DNA from: CAZLHO01 sp964559455
GTDB taxonomy: Bacteria > Krumholzibacteriota > Krumholzibacteriia > LZORAL124-64-63
Assembly: GCA_964559455.1 (NCBI GenBank)
Contig: CAZLHO010000056.1
Location: 1-16,498 of the forward strand
Length of the DNA stretch: 16,498 nt
Direction of reading: 5' to 3'
Both the position numbers and the translations under genes were made by a program. This document shows, piece after piece, positions 5,952-13,373 of this stretch. Numbering within the stretch: the first letter of the stretch is position 1; the number at the start of each line of letters is the position of its first letter. Under the pieces are notes generated by a model. That model did not search any database, was not told the DNA's origin, and saw only the letters and a program-made list of their open reading frames with translations.

Positions 5952-6860
5952 ATGAAATTCAGGAAATTCACCTTCCTCTACGTGCCCGAGGACGAAGCCG
6001 TCACCCGCCAATGGCGTGTGCCGCGCTGGATGCCGTCCATCGTGGGGCTCGGCCTGCTGCTGCTGGCCGTGCTCGCCGGAGGCTATCTGGCGGGGCTGCC
6101 CCGGGGCGCGTCCTGGCTGCCCGGCGGCGCTCCCCTGGAGCGGGAGAACGCCGCTTTGGCGTCCAAGGTGAGGATCCTGGAGGAACGGGCCGATCTGCTG
6201 CGCGACCAGCTGGACGAGTCCTTCACCCTGGAGGCCGCCCTGGCCGAGGCCCTGGGCCTCGCGCCGCTGGATCCCGACGTGCGTCGGGCCGGCGTCGGCG
6301 GCCGCGGCCCGGCGACCCCCGTCGCCCTGGGGCGCGACCCCCTGCAGGACCTGGCCGTCGACCTGGACACCCTGCTGCGCCAGGCCCGGATCCAGCGCCA
6401 GTCGTTCTCGGCCCTGGTGGACACGCTGAACGCCCGCCAGGATGTCCGCGACCACATCCCCTCGATCCGCCCCGTGGACGTGGGCTGGTTGAGCTCGGGC
6501 TTCGGCAAGCGCAAGGATCCGTTCACGGGCAAGCTGAATTTCCACCGCGGGCTGGACTACTCGGTGCCGCAGGGGACCCCGGTGCGGGCCACCGCCGACG
6601 GCGTGGTCGTGTCGGTCAAGCAGGAGCGCGGTCTGGGCAAGGTCGTGAAGATCGACCACGGAGGCCGGCTGACCACCGCCTACGCGCATCTTTCGCGCTG
6701 GCTGGTCAAGAAGGGCGACCGGGTCCGCCGGGGCGACGTCATCGCCGAGTCCGGGAGCACCGGCCGGTCCACGGCGCCGCATCTGCACTACGAGGTGAGC
6801 GTGGGCGGCCGTTACCGCGACCCCTCGGCCTACGTCCTCGATTCCTACGCCGTGCGCTGA
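5952..6860 (+). CDS. Membrane-anchored M23 (LytM) family metallopeptidase
   Basis: M23 enzymes cut peptide cross-bridges of peptidoglycan or, when degenerate, activate amidases. The 302-residue protein has a short cytoplasmic basic stretch (MKFRKFTFLYVPEDE, typical of this subfamily), one membrane segment at about 28-49, and a coiled coil at about 62-100. The periplasmic catalytic domain runs from about 177 to 300. All zinc and catalytic residues are present: H198 and D202 (FHRGLDYS), H246 (YAHLS), and H277 and H279 (APHLHYE), which suggests a catalytically competent endopeptidase. The start context is weak (AGG only), but ATG 5952 gives the complete expected N-terminus. An Amidase_3 gene follows downstream, each gene with its own promoter-like site. 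The pairing suggests joint work in septal or general wall remodelling, by analogy with EnvC-AmiB, though this protein is not obviously EnvC. Confidence 0.92.
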   Translation: MKFRKFTFLYVPEDEAVTRQWRVPRWMPSIVGLGLLLLAVLAGGYLAGLPRGASWLPGGAPLERENAALASKVRILEERADLLRDQLDESFTLEAALAEALGLAPLDPDVRRAGVGGRGPATPVALGRDPLQDLAVDLDTLLRQARIQRQSFSALVDTLNARQDVRDHIPSIRPVDVGWLSSGFGKRKDPFTGKLNFHRGLDYSVPQGTPVRATADGVVVSVKQERGLGKVVKIDHGGRLTTAYAHLSRWLVKKGDRVRRGDVIAESGSTGRSTAPHLHYEVSVGGRYRDPSAYVLDSYAVR

Positions 6861-6883
6861 GCGTCCGCGGCCCTTTCTCCTGT

Positions 6884-6913
6884 TTGCAACCCAGTTGCGC
6901 TGTGATACGTTTT
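6884..6913 (+). promoter_or_regulatory. Candidate promoter for the amidase operon
   Basis: TTGCAA (6884-6889), a 16-nt spacer, then TACGTT (6906-6911). Read in the Bacteroidota style it is TTTG (6883-6886), 19 nt, TACGTTTT (6906-6913). A small dyad, GCAAC-CCA-GTTGC (6886-6898), overlaps the upstream element and could be an operator. Confidence 0.55.
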
Positions 6914-6917
6914 CCCG

Positions 6918-6939
6918 GCCCGCACCCCCGAAGGGGCGG
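6918..6939 (+). promoter_or_regulatory. Hairpin in the amidase leader just before the ribosome site
   Basis: CCCC pairs with GGGG around a CGAA loop, extended by CCCG/CGGG past a 2-nt bulge. The likely ribosome site AGGAG (6944-6948) follows within 5 nt and lies 12 nt before ATG 6961. The hairpin could modulate translation; there is no T-run, so it is not a terminator. Confidence 0.3.
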
Positions 6940-6960
6940 GAAGAGGAGCGTCGAACGGGC

Positions 6961-8298
6961 ATGAGGCCTGACCTGGTGAATCCAACTCCGGTCTGGAGAT
7001 GGCGCCGCATTGTTGCGGCCGCCGCTTTCGTCGCGTCGCTGGCCGGGGCCGCCGCCGCCGGGGCTGCGGTCCGCGTCGAGCAGATCCGTTTCTGGACCGC
7101 CCCCGACCACACGCGCGTCGTGATGGATCTTTCCGGTCCGGCGACCTACGAGGTGCGCCGGGTCGGCGATCCCGATCGCATCGCGATCAATATTCCCGGC
7201 GGCCGCTTCGAGGCCACGGCGACGATCGGCGTCGACGACGGCGTTCTGGGACGGATCCGACGCAACGCCCTGCGCTCTCGGGCGCAGGTGGTGCTGGACT
7301 TGAAGCGCGCCGTGGAGTTCCGGCACTTCGCGCTGCGCGCCTCCGGCGACCTTCCCGACCGGATCGTCATCGACGTCTACGGCGCCCGGGCGCCGGCGCC
7401 GACCGCGGACGAGGCGGCGCCGGAGTCCGCCCCGGCTCCGGCCGAGGCGCCGCCGGTGACCGTGATCATCGATCCCGGCCACGGGGGCATGGACCCGGGG
7501 GCGATCCGCGGCGGCCTGCGCGAGAAGGACGTGGTGCTGGGCGTGGCCCGAGAGCTGGCCCGGATCATCGACGCGCGTCCCGGCTTCCGGAGCGAGCTCA
7601 CGCGCGAGGGCGACTATTTCGTCAGCCTGGGCAAGCGGGTGGAGATCGCGGGGCGCAAGGGCGGGGATCTCTTCCTCTCGATCCACGCCAACACGAATCG
7701 CAAGAGCACGCTGCATGGGATGGAGGTCTATTTCCTGTCCCTGAAGGGCGCGACCGACCGCGAGGCGAGGGAACTGGCCGACAAGGAGAACGCCGCCGAC
7801 ATGGTGGGGCTGGCCCCGGCCGACCGCCGCGACGACGCCGTGCTCTCGATCCTGATGGACCTGCGCATGAGCCGGGTGCTGGACGAGTCGAGCCGGCTCT
7901 CGCATCAGATCCTGGGCGCGGCCCGGCGCTCGGACTGCGTCGACGCGCGCAAGGTGAAGCAGGCGGGGTTCCAGGTCCTGCGCACCCTGGCCATGCCCGC
8001 GGCCCTGGTCGAGGTGGCCTACCTCTCGAACCGCGAGGACCGCCGGCTGCTGTCCTCGCCGGAGGGGCGCCGCCGCCTGGCCGAGACCATCGCCGAGGGC
8101 GTCTTCGTGCACCTGGGCGCGCCGGACGCCGTCGCCGCCGCCGAGTCCGGCTGGACCATCGACTACCGCGTGCGCCGCGGCGACACCCTGTGGGAGCTGG
8201 CGCGGGCCCACGGCACGACCATCGACGAGATCCGCAGCCGCAACCGGCTGAATTCGAGCCGGCTCAACGTGGGCCAGCGCCTGAAGCTGCCGCAGTGA
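6961..8298 (+). CDS. N-acetylmuramoyl-L-alanine amidase (AMIN - Amidase_3 - LysM)
   Basis: This zinc amidase cleaves between MurNAc and L-Ala to split peptidoglycan, mainly during division. The start is set at ATG 6961 (445 residues), because an earlier in-frame ATG at 6895 falls inside the promoter region. The N-terminus has a signal sequence (WRWRRIVAAAAFVASLAGA, 12-30). An AMIN domain follows at about 37-140 (VRVEQIRFW, HTRVVMDLSG), then an Ala/Pro linker at about 142-165. The catalytic domain spans about 167-385, with zinc ligands H174 (IIDPGHGG), E188 (LREKD) and H242 (SIHANTN) and catalytic E351 (VEVAYLSN). A C-terminal LysM repeat at about 401-444 (YRVRRGDTLWELA, VGQRLKLP) binds glycan strands. 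The AmiC-like domain order plus LysM is common in diderms. It is the first gene of a long operon, with ybbR 10 nt downstream. Confidence 0.95.
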   Translation: MRPDLVNPTPVWRWRRIVAAAAFVASLAGAAAAGAAVRVEQIRFWTAPDHTRVVMDLSGPATYEVRRVGDPDRIAINIPGGRFEATATIGVDDGVLGRIRRNALRSRAQVVLDLKRAVEFRHFALRASGDLPDRIVIDVYGARAPAPTADEAAPESAPAPAEAPPVTVIIDPGHGGMDPGAIRGGLREKDVVLGVARELARIIDARPGFRSELTREGDYFVSLGKRVEIAGRKGGDLFLSIHANTNRKSTLHGMEVYFLSLKGATDREARELADKENAADMVGLAPADRRDDAVLSILMDLRMSRVLDESSRLSHQILGAARRSDCVDARKVKQAGFQVLRTLAMPAALVEVAYLSNREDRRLLSSPEGRRRLAETIAEGVFVHLGAPDAVAAAESGWTIDYRVRRGDTLWELARAHGTTIDEIRSRNRLNSSRLNVGQRLKLPQ

Positions 8299-8308
8299 CC
8301 GGAGTGGC

Positions 8309-9250
8309 ATGAACCGACTGGGCTTGAAGATCTTCTGCCTGCTGGCCGCCCTGGTGATCTGGATCCAGGTCGCCGCGGGGCACTACGTGGAGCGCTCGGT
8401 CGGCCTGCCCCTGGAACTGGTGGGGCTGCAGCCGGGCCTGACCCTGGCCGGGAACACATGGCCCGAGACGGTCCCGGTGCGCGCCCGCGGCAGCAAGTGG
8501 CAGTTCTTCCTGGATCGCTGGTTCGGCCAGCGCCTGGGCACGGTCCGGGTCGACCTGGGACAGATCCAGGCCGGCGACGACCTGCTGCGGGAGCTCACGA
8601 CCAACGACGTGGCCGCCCAGCTGACGGACATCACGATCACGCCGCCGATCTGGCTGCGCCTGCGCGTGGATCGGGTGGACACGCTGATGGTGCCGGTGGC
8701 CGTCGTCACCACCGGCGAGCTGCCCCACGAGCGGATGCTGCTGTCGTCGCTGCGCGCCGTTCCCGATTCCGTCCCTCTGGTCGGACCCTCGCGCTTCTTC
8801 GCCGGCGACGAAACCGTGCCCACCGAGGCGGTGGATCTCTCCAAGCACCGCAGCCGCACCGTCCTGACCCGCAGGCTCGTGCCTCCCCACGCGCATCTCG
8901 CGCCGACGGTCGCCGAGGTGCAGATCCTGCTTCCCATCGCGACCGTGGGGACGCGTGTCTTCGAGCACGTGCCCATCGTGCCTCTGGTGGACGCCGGCCA
9001 GCCCCGCGTCGAGGTCTTCCCGCCGGTGTCGAACCTCGTGGTCCGGGGCCCGGCCGATTCGCTGGCCGCCCTGACCTCGGCCGACATCAGCGTGGCGGTG
9101 CCCCTGTCGGGCCTGCCGCCCGGCGTGCACCACCTGGGCGCCCAGGTGATCCTGCCCGAGCATTACGACCTGGTTTCGCTGGAGCCCCGGGAGTTCATGG
9201 TCGTGATCGGCAATTCCGCTGGCGGGGGAGGCCGGGACCGGCGACCTTGA
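8309..9250 (+). CDS. YbbR-like domain protein (CdaR-like), membrane-anchored
   Basis: YbbR-domain proteins have one N-terminal membrane helix followed by extracytoplasmic repeats of about 80 residues. CdaR of Firmicutes, which regulates the cyclic-di-AMP cyclase CdaA, is of this type. Here residues 1-24 (MNRLGLKIFCLLAALVIWIQ then VAAG) match the typical N-terminus almost position by position. About three repeats can be inferred: ~28-110, ~115-205 and ~210-305. Two carry the turn motif PP followed by a V-R or V-V strand (ITITPPIWLRLRV; VEVFPPVSNLVVRG). The 313-residue length fits. GGAG lies 4 nt before the ATG, and the gene is 10 nt from the amidase, so they are co-transcribed. No DisA_N cyclase gene is in the window, but a probable cyclic-di-AMP phosphodiesterase (pgpH) lies in the same operon. 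A regulatory role is therefore plausible but unproven. Confidence 0.85.
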   Translation: MNRLGLKIFCLLAALVIWIQVAAGHYVERSVGLPLELVGLQPGLTLAGNTWPETVPVRARGSKWQFFLDRWFGQRLGTVRVDLGQIQAGDDLLRELTTNDVAAQLTDITITPPIWLRLRVDRVDTLMVPVAVVTTGELPHERMLLSSLRAVPDSVPLVGPSRFFAGDETVPTEAVDLSKHRSRTVLTRRLVPPHAHLAPTVAEVQILLPIATVGTRVFEHVPIVPLVDAGQPRVEVFPPVSNLVVRGPADSLAALTSADISVAVPLSGLPPGVHHLGAQVILPEHYDLVSLEPREFMVVIGNSAGGGGRDRRP

Positions 9251-9286
9251 GGGCGTTCCTGGCCGGCGGCGGCCCATCCACACATC

Positions 9287-9292
9287 GGGGAG
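9287..9292 (+). promoter_or_regulatory. Shine-Dalgarno site of hisS
   Basis: GGGGAG lies 6 nt before ATG 9299. The 48-nt gap after the YbbR gene contains a short GGCC-GGCGGC-GGCC dyad but no promoter-like or terminator-like sequence, so read-through is expected. Confidence 0.7.
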
Positions 9293-9298
9293 CAGAGC

Positions 9299-10573
9299 AT
9301 GAACCTGAAGTACCGACGTCCCCGGGGGACGCGGGATATCCTGCTGGAGGAATGCGAGCGCTGGCGCTGGTGCGAGGAGCGCTGGCGCGAGGTGCTGGAG
9401 CGCTTCGGCTTCGGTGAGATCCGCACGCCCATCATCGAGCCGACCGATCTCTTCGCCCGCTCCGTGGGCGCCGGCACGGACATCGTCGACAAGGAGATGT
9501 ACTCCTTCCGCACCAAGGGCGACGAGGAGCTGACCCTGCGGCCCGAGGCCACGGCCTCGGTGGTCAGGGCCTACCTCGAGAACGGACTGGTCCGCCAGCC
9601 CGGCACGCTGAAATTCTGGTACCTGGGACCGATGTTCCGCTATGACCGGCCGCAGGCGGGCCGCTACCGCCAGTTCCACCAGGTGGGCGTCGAGGCCGTC
9701 GGATCGTCCAGCCCCGTGCTGGACGCCGAGGTGATCCGCACGGCGACGGCCCTCTTCGAGGCCGTGGACGCCGAGGGGCTGACCGTGCAGATCAACAGCA
9801 TCGGCTGTCCGGAATGCCGTCCGGCCTACGTGGCCGACCTGCGCGTCTGGGCCGCGGAGCACGCCGACGATTTCTGCCGTTCCTGCCAGACCCGGATCGA
9901 GATCAACCCCCTGCGCCTCTTCGACTGCAAGGAGGAGGGCTGCCAGGAGGCGATCGCCCGTTTCCGGCCGATCACCGATTCGCTGTGCGCCGGCTGCCGG
10001 GATCACGACCGGACGGTCCGCGAGACCCTGGACGCCATGGGCGTGCCCTGGGAGGCCGCCCCGAACCTGGTGCGCGGGCTGGACTACTACACGCGCACCA
10101 CCTTCGAGATCACCGCCGGCGGCGAGCACCGCCAGAGCGCGCTCTGCGGCGGCGGACGCTACGACGGCCTCGTCGAGCAGTGCGGCGGCCCGCCCACGCC
10201 GGCGATCGGCTTCTCGGCCGGGGTGGAGCGGGTGATCCGCCACCTCTACGCCGAGACCTTCGACCCCCAGCGCAGCCGTCAGTCGCGGGTCGACGTCTAC
10301 GCCGTCTGCCTGGGCGAGGGGGCGCAGCAGTACGTGCTGCCGGCCGCCGATCGCCTGCGCGAGCTCTGTCGCGTGGAGGTCGACACGACCGGACGGTCGG
10401 CGAAGGCGCAGATGAAATCCGCGGACGTCCGCCGGGCGCGGCTGGTGCTGATCGCCGGCGAGGAGGAGATCGCGGCGGGGACGTTCCAGATCAAGAATCT
10501 CGAGACGGGACAGCAGGACGAGGTGACCGTGGACGGCGCCCTGGCCCTGCTGCGGGAGGTGCTCGGCCTGTGA
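9299..10573 (+). CDS. hisS: Histidine--tRNA ligase
   Basis: Class II synthetase that charges tRNA-His in the cytoplasm; 424 residues, a normal length. N-terminal RGTRDILLEE (10-19) and motif 1 precede motif 2, FWYLGPMFRYDRPQAGRYRQ (106-125). The histidine-specific loops are RGLDYYTRTTFE (259-270) and CGGGRYDGLVEQ (283-294). Motif 3 is PAIGFSAGVERV (301-312). A C-terminal anticodon domain runs from about 330 to 420. Between the catalytic motifs is a Cys-rich insertion with four paired cysteines: C170/C173, C193/C196, C210/C215 and C230/C233. This is a probable zinc-binding form found in many bacterial HisRS. The stop overlaps the GTG start of aspS by 4 nt, and the hisS-aspS pairing is common in several phyla. 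Confidence 0.97.
   Translation: MNLKYRRPRGTRDILLEECERWRWCEERWREVLERFGFGEIRTPIIEPTDLFARSVGAGTDIVDKEMYSFRTKGDEELTLRPEATASVVRAYLENGLVRQPGTLKFWYLGPMFRYDRPQAGRYRQFHQVGVEAVGSSSPVLDAEVIRTATALFEAVDAEGLTVQINSIGCPECRPAYVADLRVWAAEHADDFCRSCQTRIEINPLRLFDCKEEGCQEAIARFRPITDSLCAGCRDHDRTVRETLDAMGVPWEAAPNLVRGLDYYTRTTFEITAGGEHRQSALCGGGRYDGLVEQCGGPPTPAIGFSAGVERVIRHLYAETFDPQRSRQSRVDVYAVCLGEGAQQYVLPAADRLRELCRVEVDTTGRSAKAQMKSADVRRARLVLIAGEEEIAAGTFQIKNLETGQQDEVTVDGALALLREVLGL
10554..10559 (+). promoter_or_regulatory. Shine-Dalgarno site of aspS inside the end of hisS
   Basis: GGGAGG lies 10 nt before GTG 10570 and supports the overlapping start. A second candidate, AAGGA (10592-10596), precedes a GTG at 10603 by 6 nt, so an 11-residue shorter start remains possible. 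Confidence 0.55.
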
Positions 10574-12372
10574 GCGCGACGAACGACATCGAAGGACTCG
10601 ACGTGGGTCTGCGCACCCATCGCTGCGGGCTGATCCGCGAGGAGCATGCGGGCCGTGAGGTGCGGCTGGCCGGCTGGGTGGACAAGATCCGCGACATGGG
10701 CGGGGTCATCTTCGTCTGGCTGCGCGATCGTTGGGGTCTGGTCCAGGTGATCTTCGAGACGACCGAGCTGGCCGACGCCGCCAAGGCGGTCAAGCTGGAG
10801 TCGGTGATCGCCGTGCGCGGAGCGGTGCGTCTTCGTCCCGAGGGCATGGTCAACGAGAGCCTGGCCACCGGCGCCGTCGAAGTGGTCGCCGCGGACCTGG
10901 AGGTGCTGAACCCCTGCGTGCCGCTGCCCTTCCAGGTGGACCAGGCCGGCCAGGCCTCGGACGAGCTGCGCCTGAAGTACCGCTACATCGATCTGCGGCG
11001 GCCGCACATGCTGGCCAACCTGACGGTCCGTCACCGGGCGGTCCAGGCGGTGCGCGCCTTCCTGGCAGAACGGGACTTCCTGGAGATCGAGACCCCGCTG
11101 CTGATCAAGACCACGCCCGAGGGCGCCCGCGACTACGTGGTGCCGAGCCGGGTTCGCGCGGGAGCGTTCTACGCGCTGCCGCAGTCCCCACAGCTCTACA
11201 AGCAGATCCTGATGGTCGCCGGCGTCGACCGCTACTACCAGTTCCCGCGCTGCCTGCGCGACGAGGACCTGCGCAAGGACCGCCAGCCGGAGCACACCCA
11301 GATCGACCTGGAAATGAGCTTCATCGACCAGGAGGACGTCTTCACCGTGGTCGAGGGGATGATGACCCGGCTCTGCGGCGAGGCCGCCGGTCTGGAGATC
11401 GCGACCCCCTTCCCCCGGCTGACCTACGCCGAGGCGATGTCCCGCTACGGTTCGGACAAGCCCGACCTGCGCTTCGCCTGCGAGATCCAGGATCTGGACG
11501 CCGCGGCGCCCGGCTGCGGCTTCGGCGTCTTCGAGAAGGCCGTCGCCGGGGGCGGCGTGGTGCGCGCCCTCTTCGCGCCCGGCCTGGCCGGCTACAGCCG
11601 CAAGCAGATCGGCGAGCTCGAGGACCTGGCCAAGCGTCACGGCGTCGCCGGCCTGGCCTTCACCAAGATCGGCGCCGAGGGGCCCGAAGGCGGCATCGCC
11701 AAGTTCCTGGGCGGGGATTTCCGCGCCGCCCTGGCCGATCGTCCCGACTGCAACGAGGGCGACCTGGCGCTCTTCGCCGCCGGCGAACCGTCCAGCGTGC
11801 TGCCCGCCCTGGGCGCGGTGCGCCAGGAGTTGGCCGCCCGCGAAGGCTGGATCCCCGAGGGTGCATGGGCCCTGGCCTGGGTCCTCCGCTTCCCCCTCTT
11901 CGAGCGCGATCCCGAGGGCGGCGGCTGGACGGCCTGCCACCACATGTTCTCGATGCCCGAGGCGGCCGACCTGCCCCTGCTGGACGAGGATCCGGGCGCG
12001 GTGCACGGGCAGCTCTACGACCTGGTCTGCAACGGCGTCGAGTTGGGTTCGGGCAGCATCCGCGTCCACCGGCGCGACATCCAGGAGAAGATCTTCGGCA
12101 TCGTCGGCATGGAGCGCCCCGAGTTCGAGGAGAAGTTCGGTTTCCTGCTCGAGGCCCTCGAGCGCGGCGCGCCGCCCCACGGCGGTATCGCGCTGGGGCT
12201 GGACCGCATCGTCATGCTGCTGACGGGCAGCCCGTCGCTGCGCGACGTGATCGCGTTCCCGAAGACCAACCTGGCCACCTCGCCCCTGGACGGGGCGCCC
12301 GGCGGCATCAGCGAGGCGCAGCTGGCCGAGCTGGGGCTGAAGATCGTGGCCCGGGAAGGGACGGAGAAGTGA
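10570..12372 (+). CDS. aspS: Aspartate--tRNA ligase
   Basis: Class IIb synthetase that charges tRNA-Asp; 600 residues from GTG 10570, the usual bacterial size. It begins with an OB-fold anticodon-binding domain at about 15-115 (THRCG, AGWVDKIRDMGGVIF). The catalytic core carries TPEGARDYVVPSR (182-194) and SPQLYKQILMVAG (206-218). Motif 2 is FPRCLRDEDLRKDRQPEHTQ (225-244), and a bacterial GAD insertion domain spans about 300-425. Motif 3 is PPHGGIALGLDRIVMLL (535-551). The loop normally reading HHPFT(S/A)P is HHMFSMP here (457-463). The position that is Leu in discriminating E. coli AspRS and His in non-discriminating P. aeruginosa AspRS is M43. Whether it also charges tRNA-Asn is therefore open. 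The start overlaps the hisS stop (GTGA), and the stop overlaps the phoH start in the same way. Confidence 0.96.
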   Translation: MSATNDIEGLDVGLRTHRCGLIREEHAGREVRLAGWVDKIRDMGGVIFVWLRDRWGLVQVIFETTELADAAKAVKLESVIAVRGAVRLRPEGMVNESLATGAVEVVAADLEVLNPCVPLPFQVDQAGQASDELRLKYRYIDLRRPHMLANLTVRHRAVQAVRAFLAERDFLEIETPLLIKTTPEGARDYVVPSRVRAGAFYALPQSPQLYKQILMVAGVDRYYQFPRCLRDEDLRKDRQPEHTQIDLEMSFIDQEDVFTVVEGMMTRLCGEAAGLEIATPFPRLTYAEAMSRYGSDKPDLRFACEIQDLDAAAPGCGFGVFEKAVAGGGVVRALFAPGLAGYSRKQIGELEDLAKRHGVAGLAFTKIGAEGPEGGIAKFLGGDFRAALADRPDCNEGDLALFAAGEPSSVLPALGAVRQELAAREGWIPEGAWALAWVLRFPLFERDPEGGGWTACHHMFSMPEAADLPLLDEDPGAVHGQLYDLVCNGVELGSGSIRVHRRDIQEKIFGIVGMERPEFEEKFGFLLEALERGAPPHGGIALGLDRIVMLLTGSPSLRDVIAFPKTNLATSPLDGAPGGISEAQLAELGLKIVAREGTEK

Positions 12373-13370
12373 CGAAGGACGAGCGCGCTGACGGCAATGG
12401 TCCCGTGGAGGCGCGCGTCTCGCTGGCCGAGGTCGACCAGCTGGCGCTGCTGGGCTGGAACGACGCCAACCTGCGCCTGCTCGAGGAGGAGTTCGCCGGC
12501 ACCATCGCCGTGCGCGGCGAGAGCCTGCTGCTGCGTGGTCCCGCGGCCGATGTGGCCCGTCTCGAGGCCGTCGCCCGGCGCCTGATCGAGATGGTGGCCA
12601 AGGGGCAGTCGCTGGACTCGATCACCGTCGCCTACGTGCTGGAGCAGACCGGGGGCGGCGGCGACGATGCGGGGACCGAGGGCGAGGGCGAGACGCTCTT
12701 CTTCGCCTCCGGCACGCGGCGCGCGATCCGGGCCAGGACCGCCGGCCAGCGGAACTACGTCGAGGCGATCCGCAACCACGACGTCGTCTTCTCGGTCGGC
12801 CCCGCCGGCACGGGCAAGACCTACCTCGCGGTCGTGCTGGCCGTGGATTACCTGAAGCGGCGCCTGGTCGACCGCATCGTGCTGGTCCGTCCCGCCGTCG
12901 AGGCGGGGGAGCAGCTCGGCTTCCTGCCGGGCGACCTGCAGGAGAAGATCGACCCCTACCTGCGGCCCCTCTACGACGCTCTCTCCGACACCGTGGGCCC
13001 CAGCCGCATCCAGCGCTACATGACCAGCGGCGTCATCGAGGCGGCTCCCCTGGCCTACATGCGGGGGCGGACCCTGAACAACGCCTTCGTCATCCTGGAC
13101 GAGGCGCAGAACACGACCCTGGGCCAGATGAAGATGTTCCTGACCCGCCTGGGCCACCAGGCCAAGGCCGTGATCACCGGCGACGTGACCCAGATCGACC
13201 TGCCGTCGGCGGAGCGTTCGGGCCTGGTGCTGGCGCGCCGCATTCTGGCCGGCACCGAGGGCGTGGCCTTCGTGGACCTGGGGCGGGACGACGTGGTGCG
13301 CCATCCCCTGGTGAAGAGGATCGTGGACGCTTTCCAGGCCGCGGAGCAGGCCCAGGACGGAAAGGGGTAG
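12369..13370 (+). CDS. phoH: PhoH-like ATPase (YbeZ type)
   Basis: PhoH-like proteins are cytoplasmic P-loop ATPases thought to act in RNA metabolism, often beside YbeY. The GTG at 12369 gives 333 residues and overlaps the aspS stop; GGAAGGG ends 8 nt before it. GTG 12405 is a possible shorter start. Residues ~17-95 form the usual N-terminal KH-like RNA-binding part (IAVRGESLLLRGPAADVARL). The ATPase domain at about 115-325 has Walker A GPAGTGKT (144-151) and Walker B VILDEAQN (241-248). It also has the family signatures VLVRPAVEAGEQLGFLPGDL (171-190), GRTLNNAF (233-240) and VITGDVTQIDLP (268-279). The phoH-pgpH-ybeY-CNNM order matches a widely conserved gene cluster. Its precise substrate is not established. 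Confidence 0.94.
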   Translation: MTKDERADGNGPVEARVSLAEVDQLALLGWNDANLRLLEEEFAGTIAVRGESLLLRGPAADVARLEAVARRLIEMVAKGQSLDSITVAYVLEQTGGGGDDAGTEGEGETLFFASGTRRAIRARTAGQRNYVEAIRNHDVVFSVGPAGTGKTYLAVVLAVDYLKRRLVDRIVLVRPAVEAGEQLGFLPGDLQEKIDPYLRPLYDALSDTVGPSRIQRYMTSGVIEAAPLAYMRGRTLNNAFVILDEAQNTTLGQMKMFLTRLGHQAKAVITGDVTQIDLPSAERSGLVLARRILAGTEGVAFVDLGRDDVVRHPLVKRIVDAFQAAEQAQDGKG

Positions 13371-13373
13371 CCG

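Noticed and set aside
9261..9274. GGCC-GGCGGC-GGCC dyad between the YbbR gene and hisS as a terminator
   Set aside because: Short stem with no following T-run; the genes appear co-transcribed.
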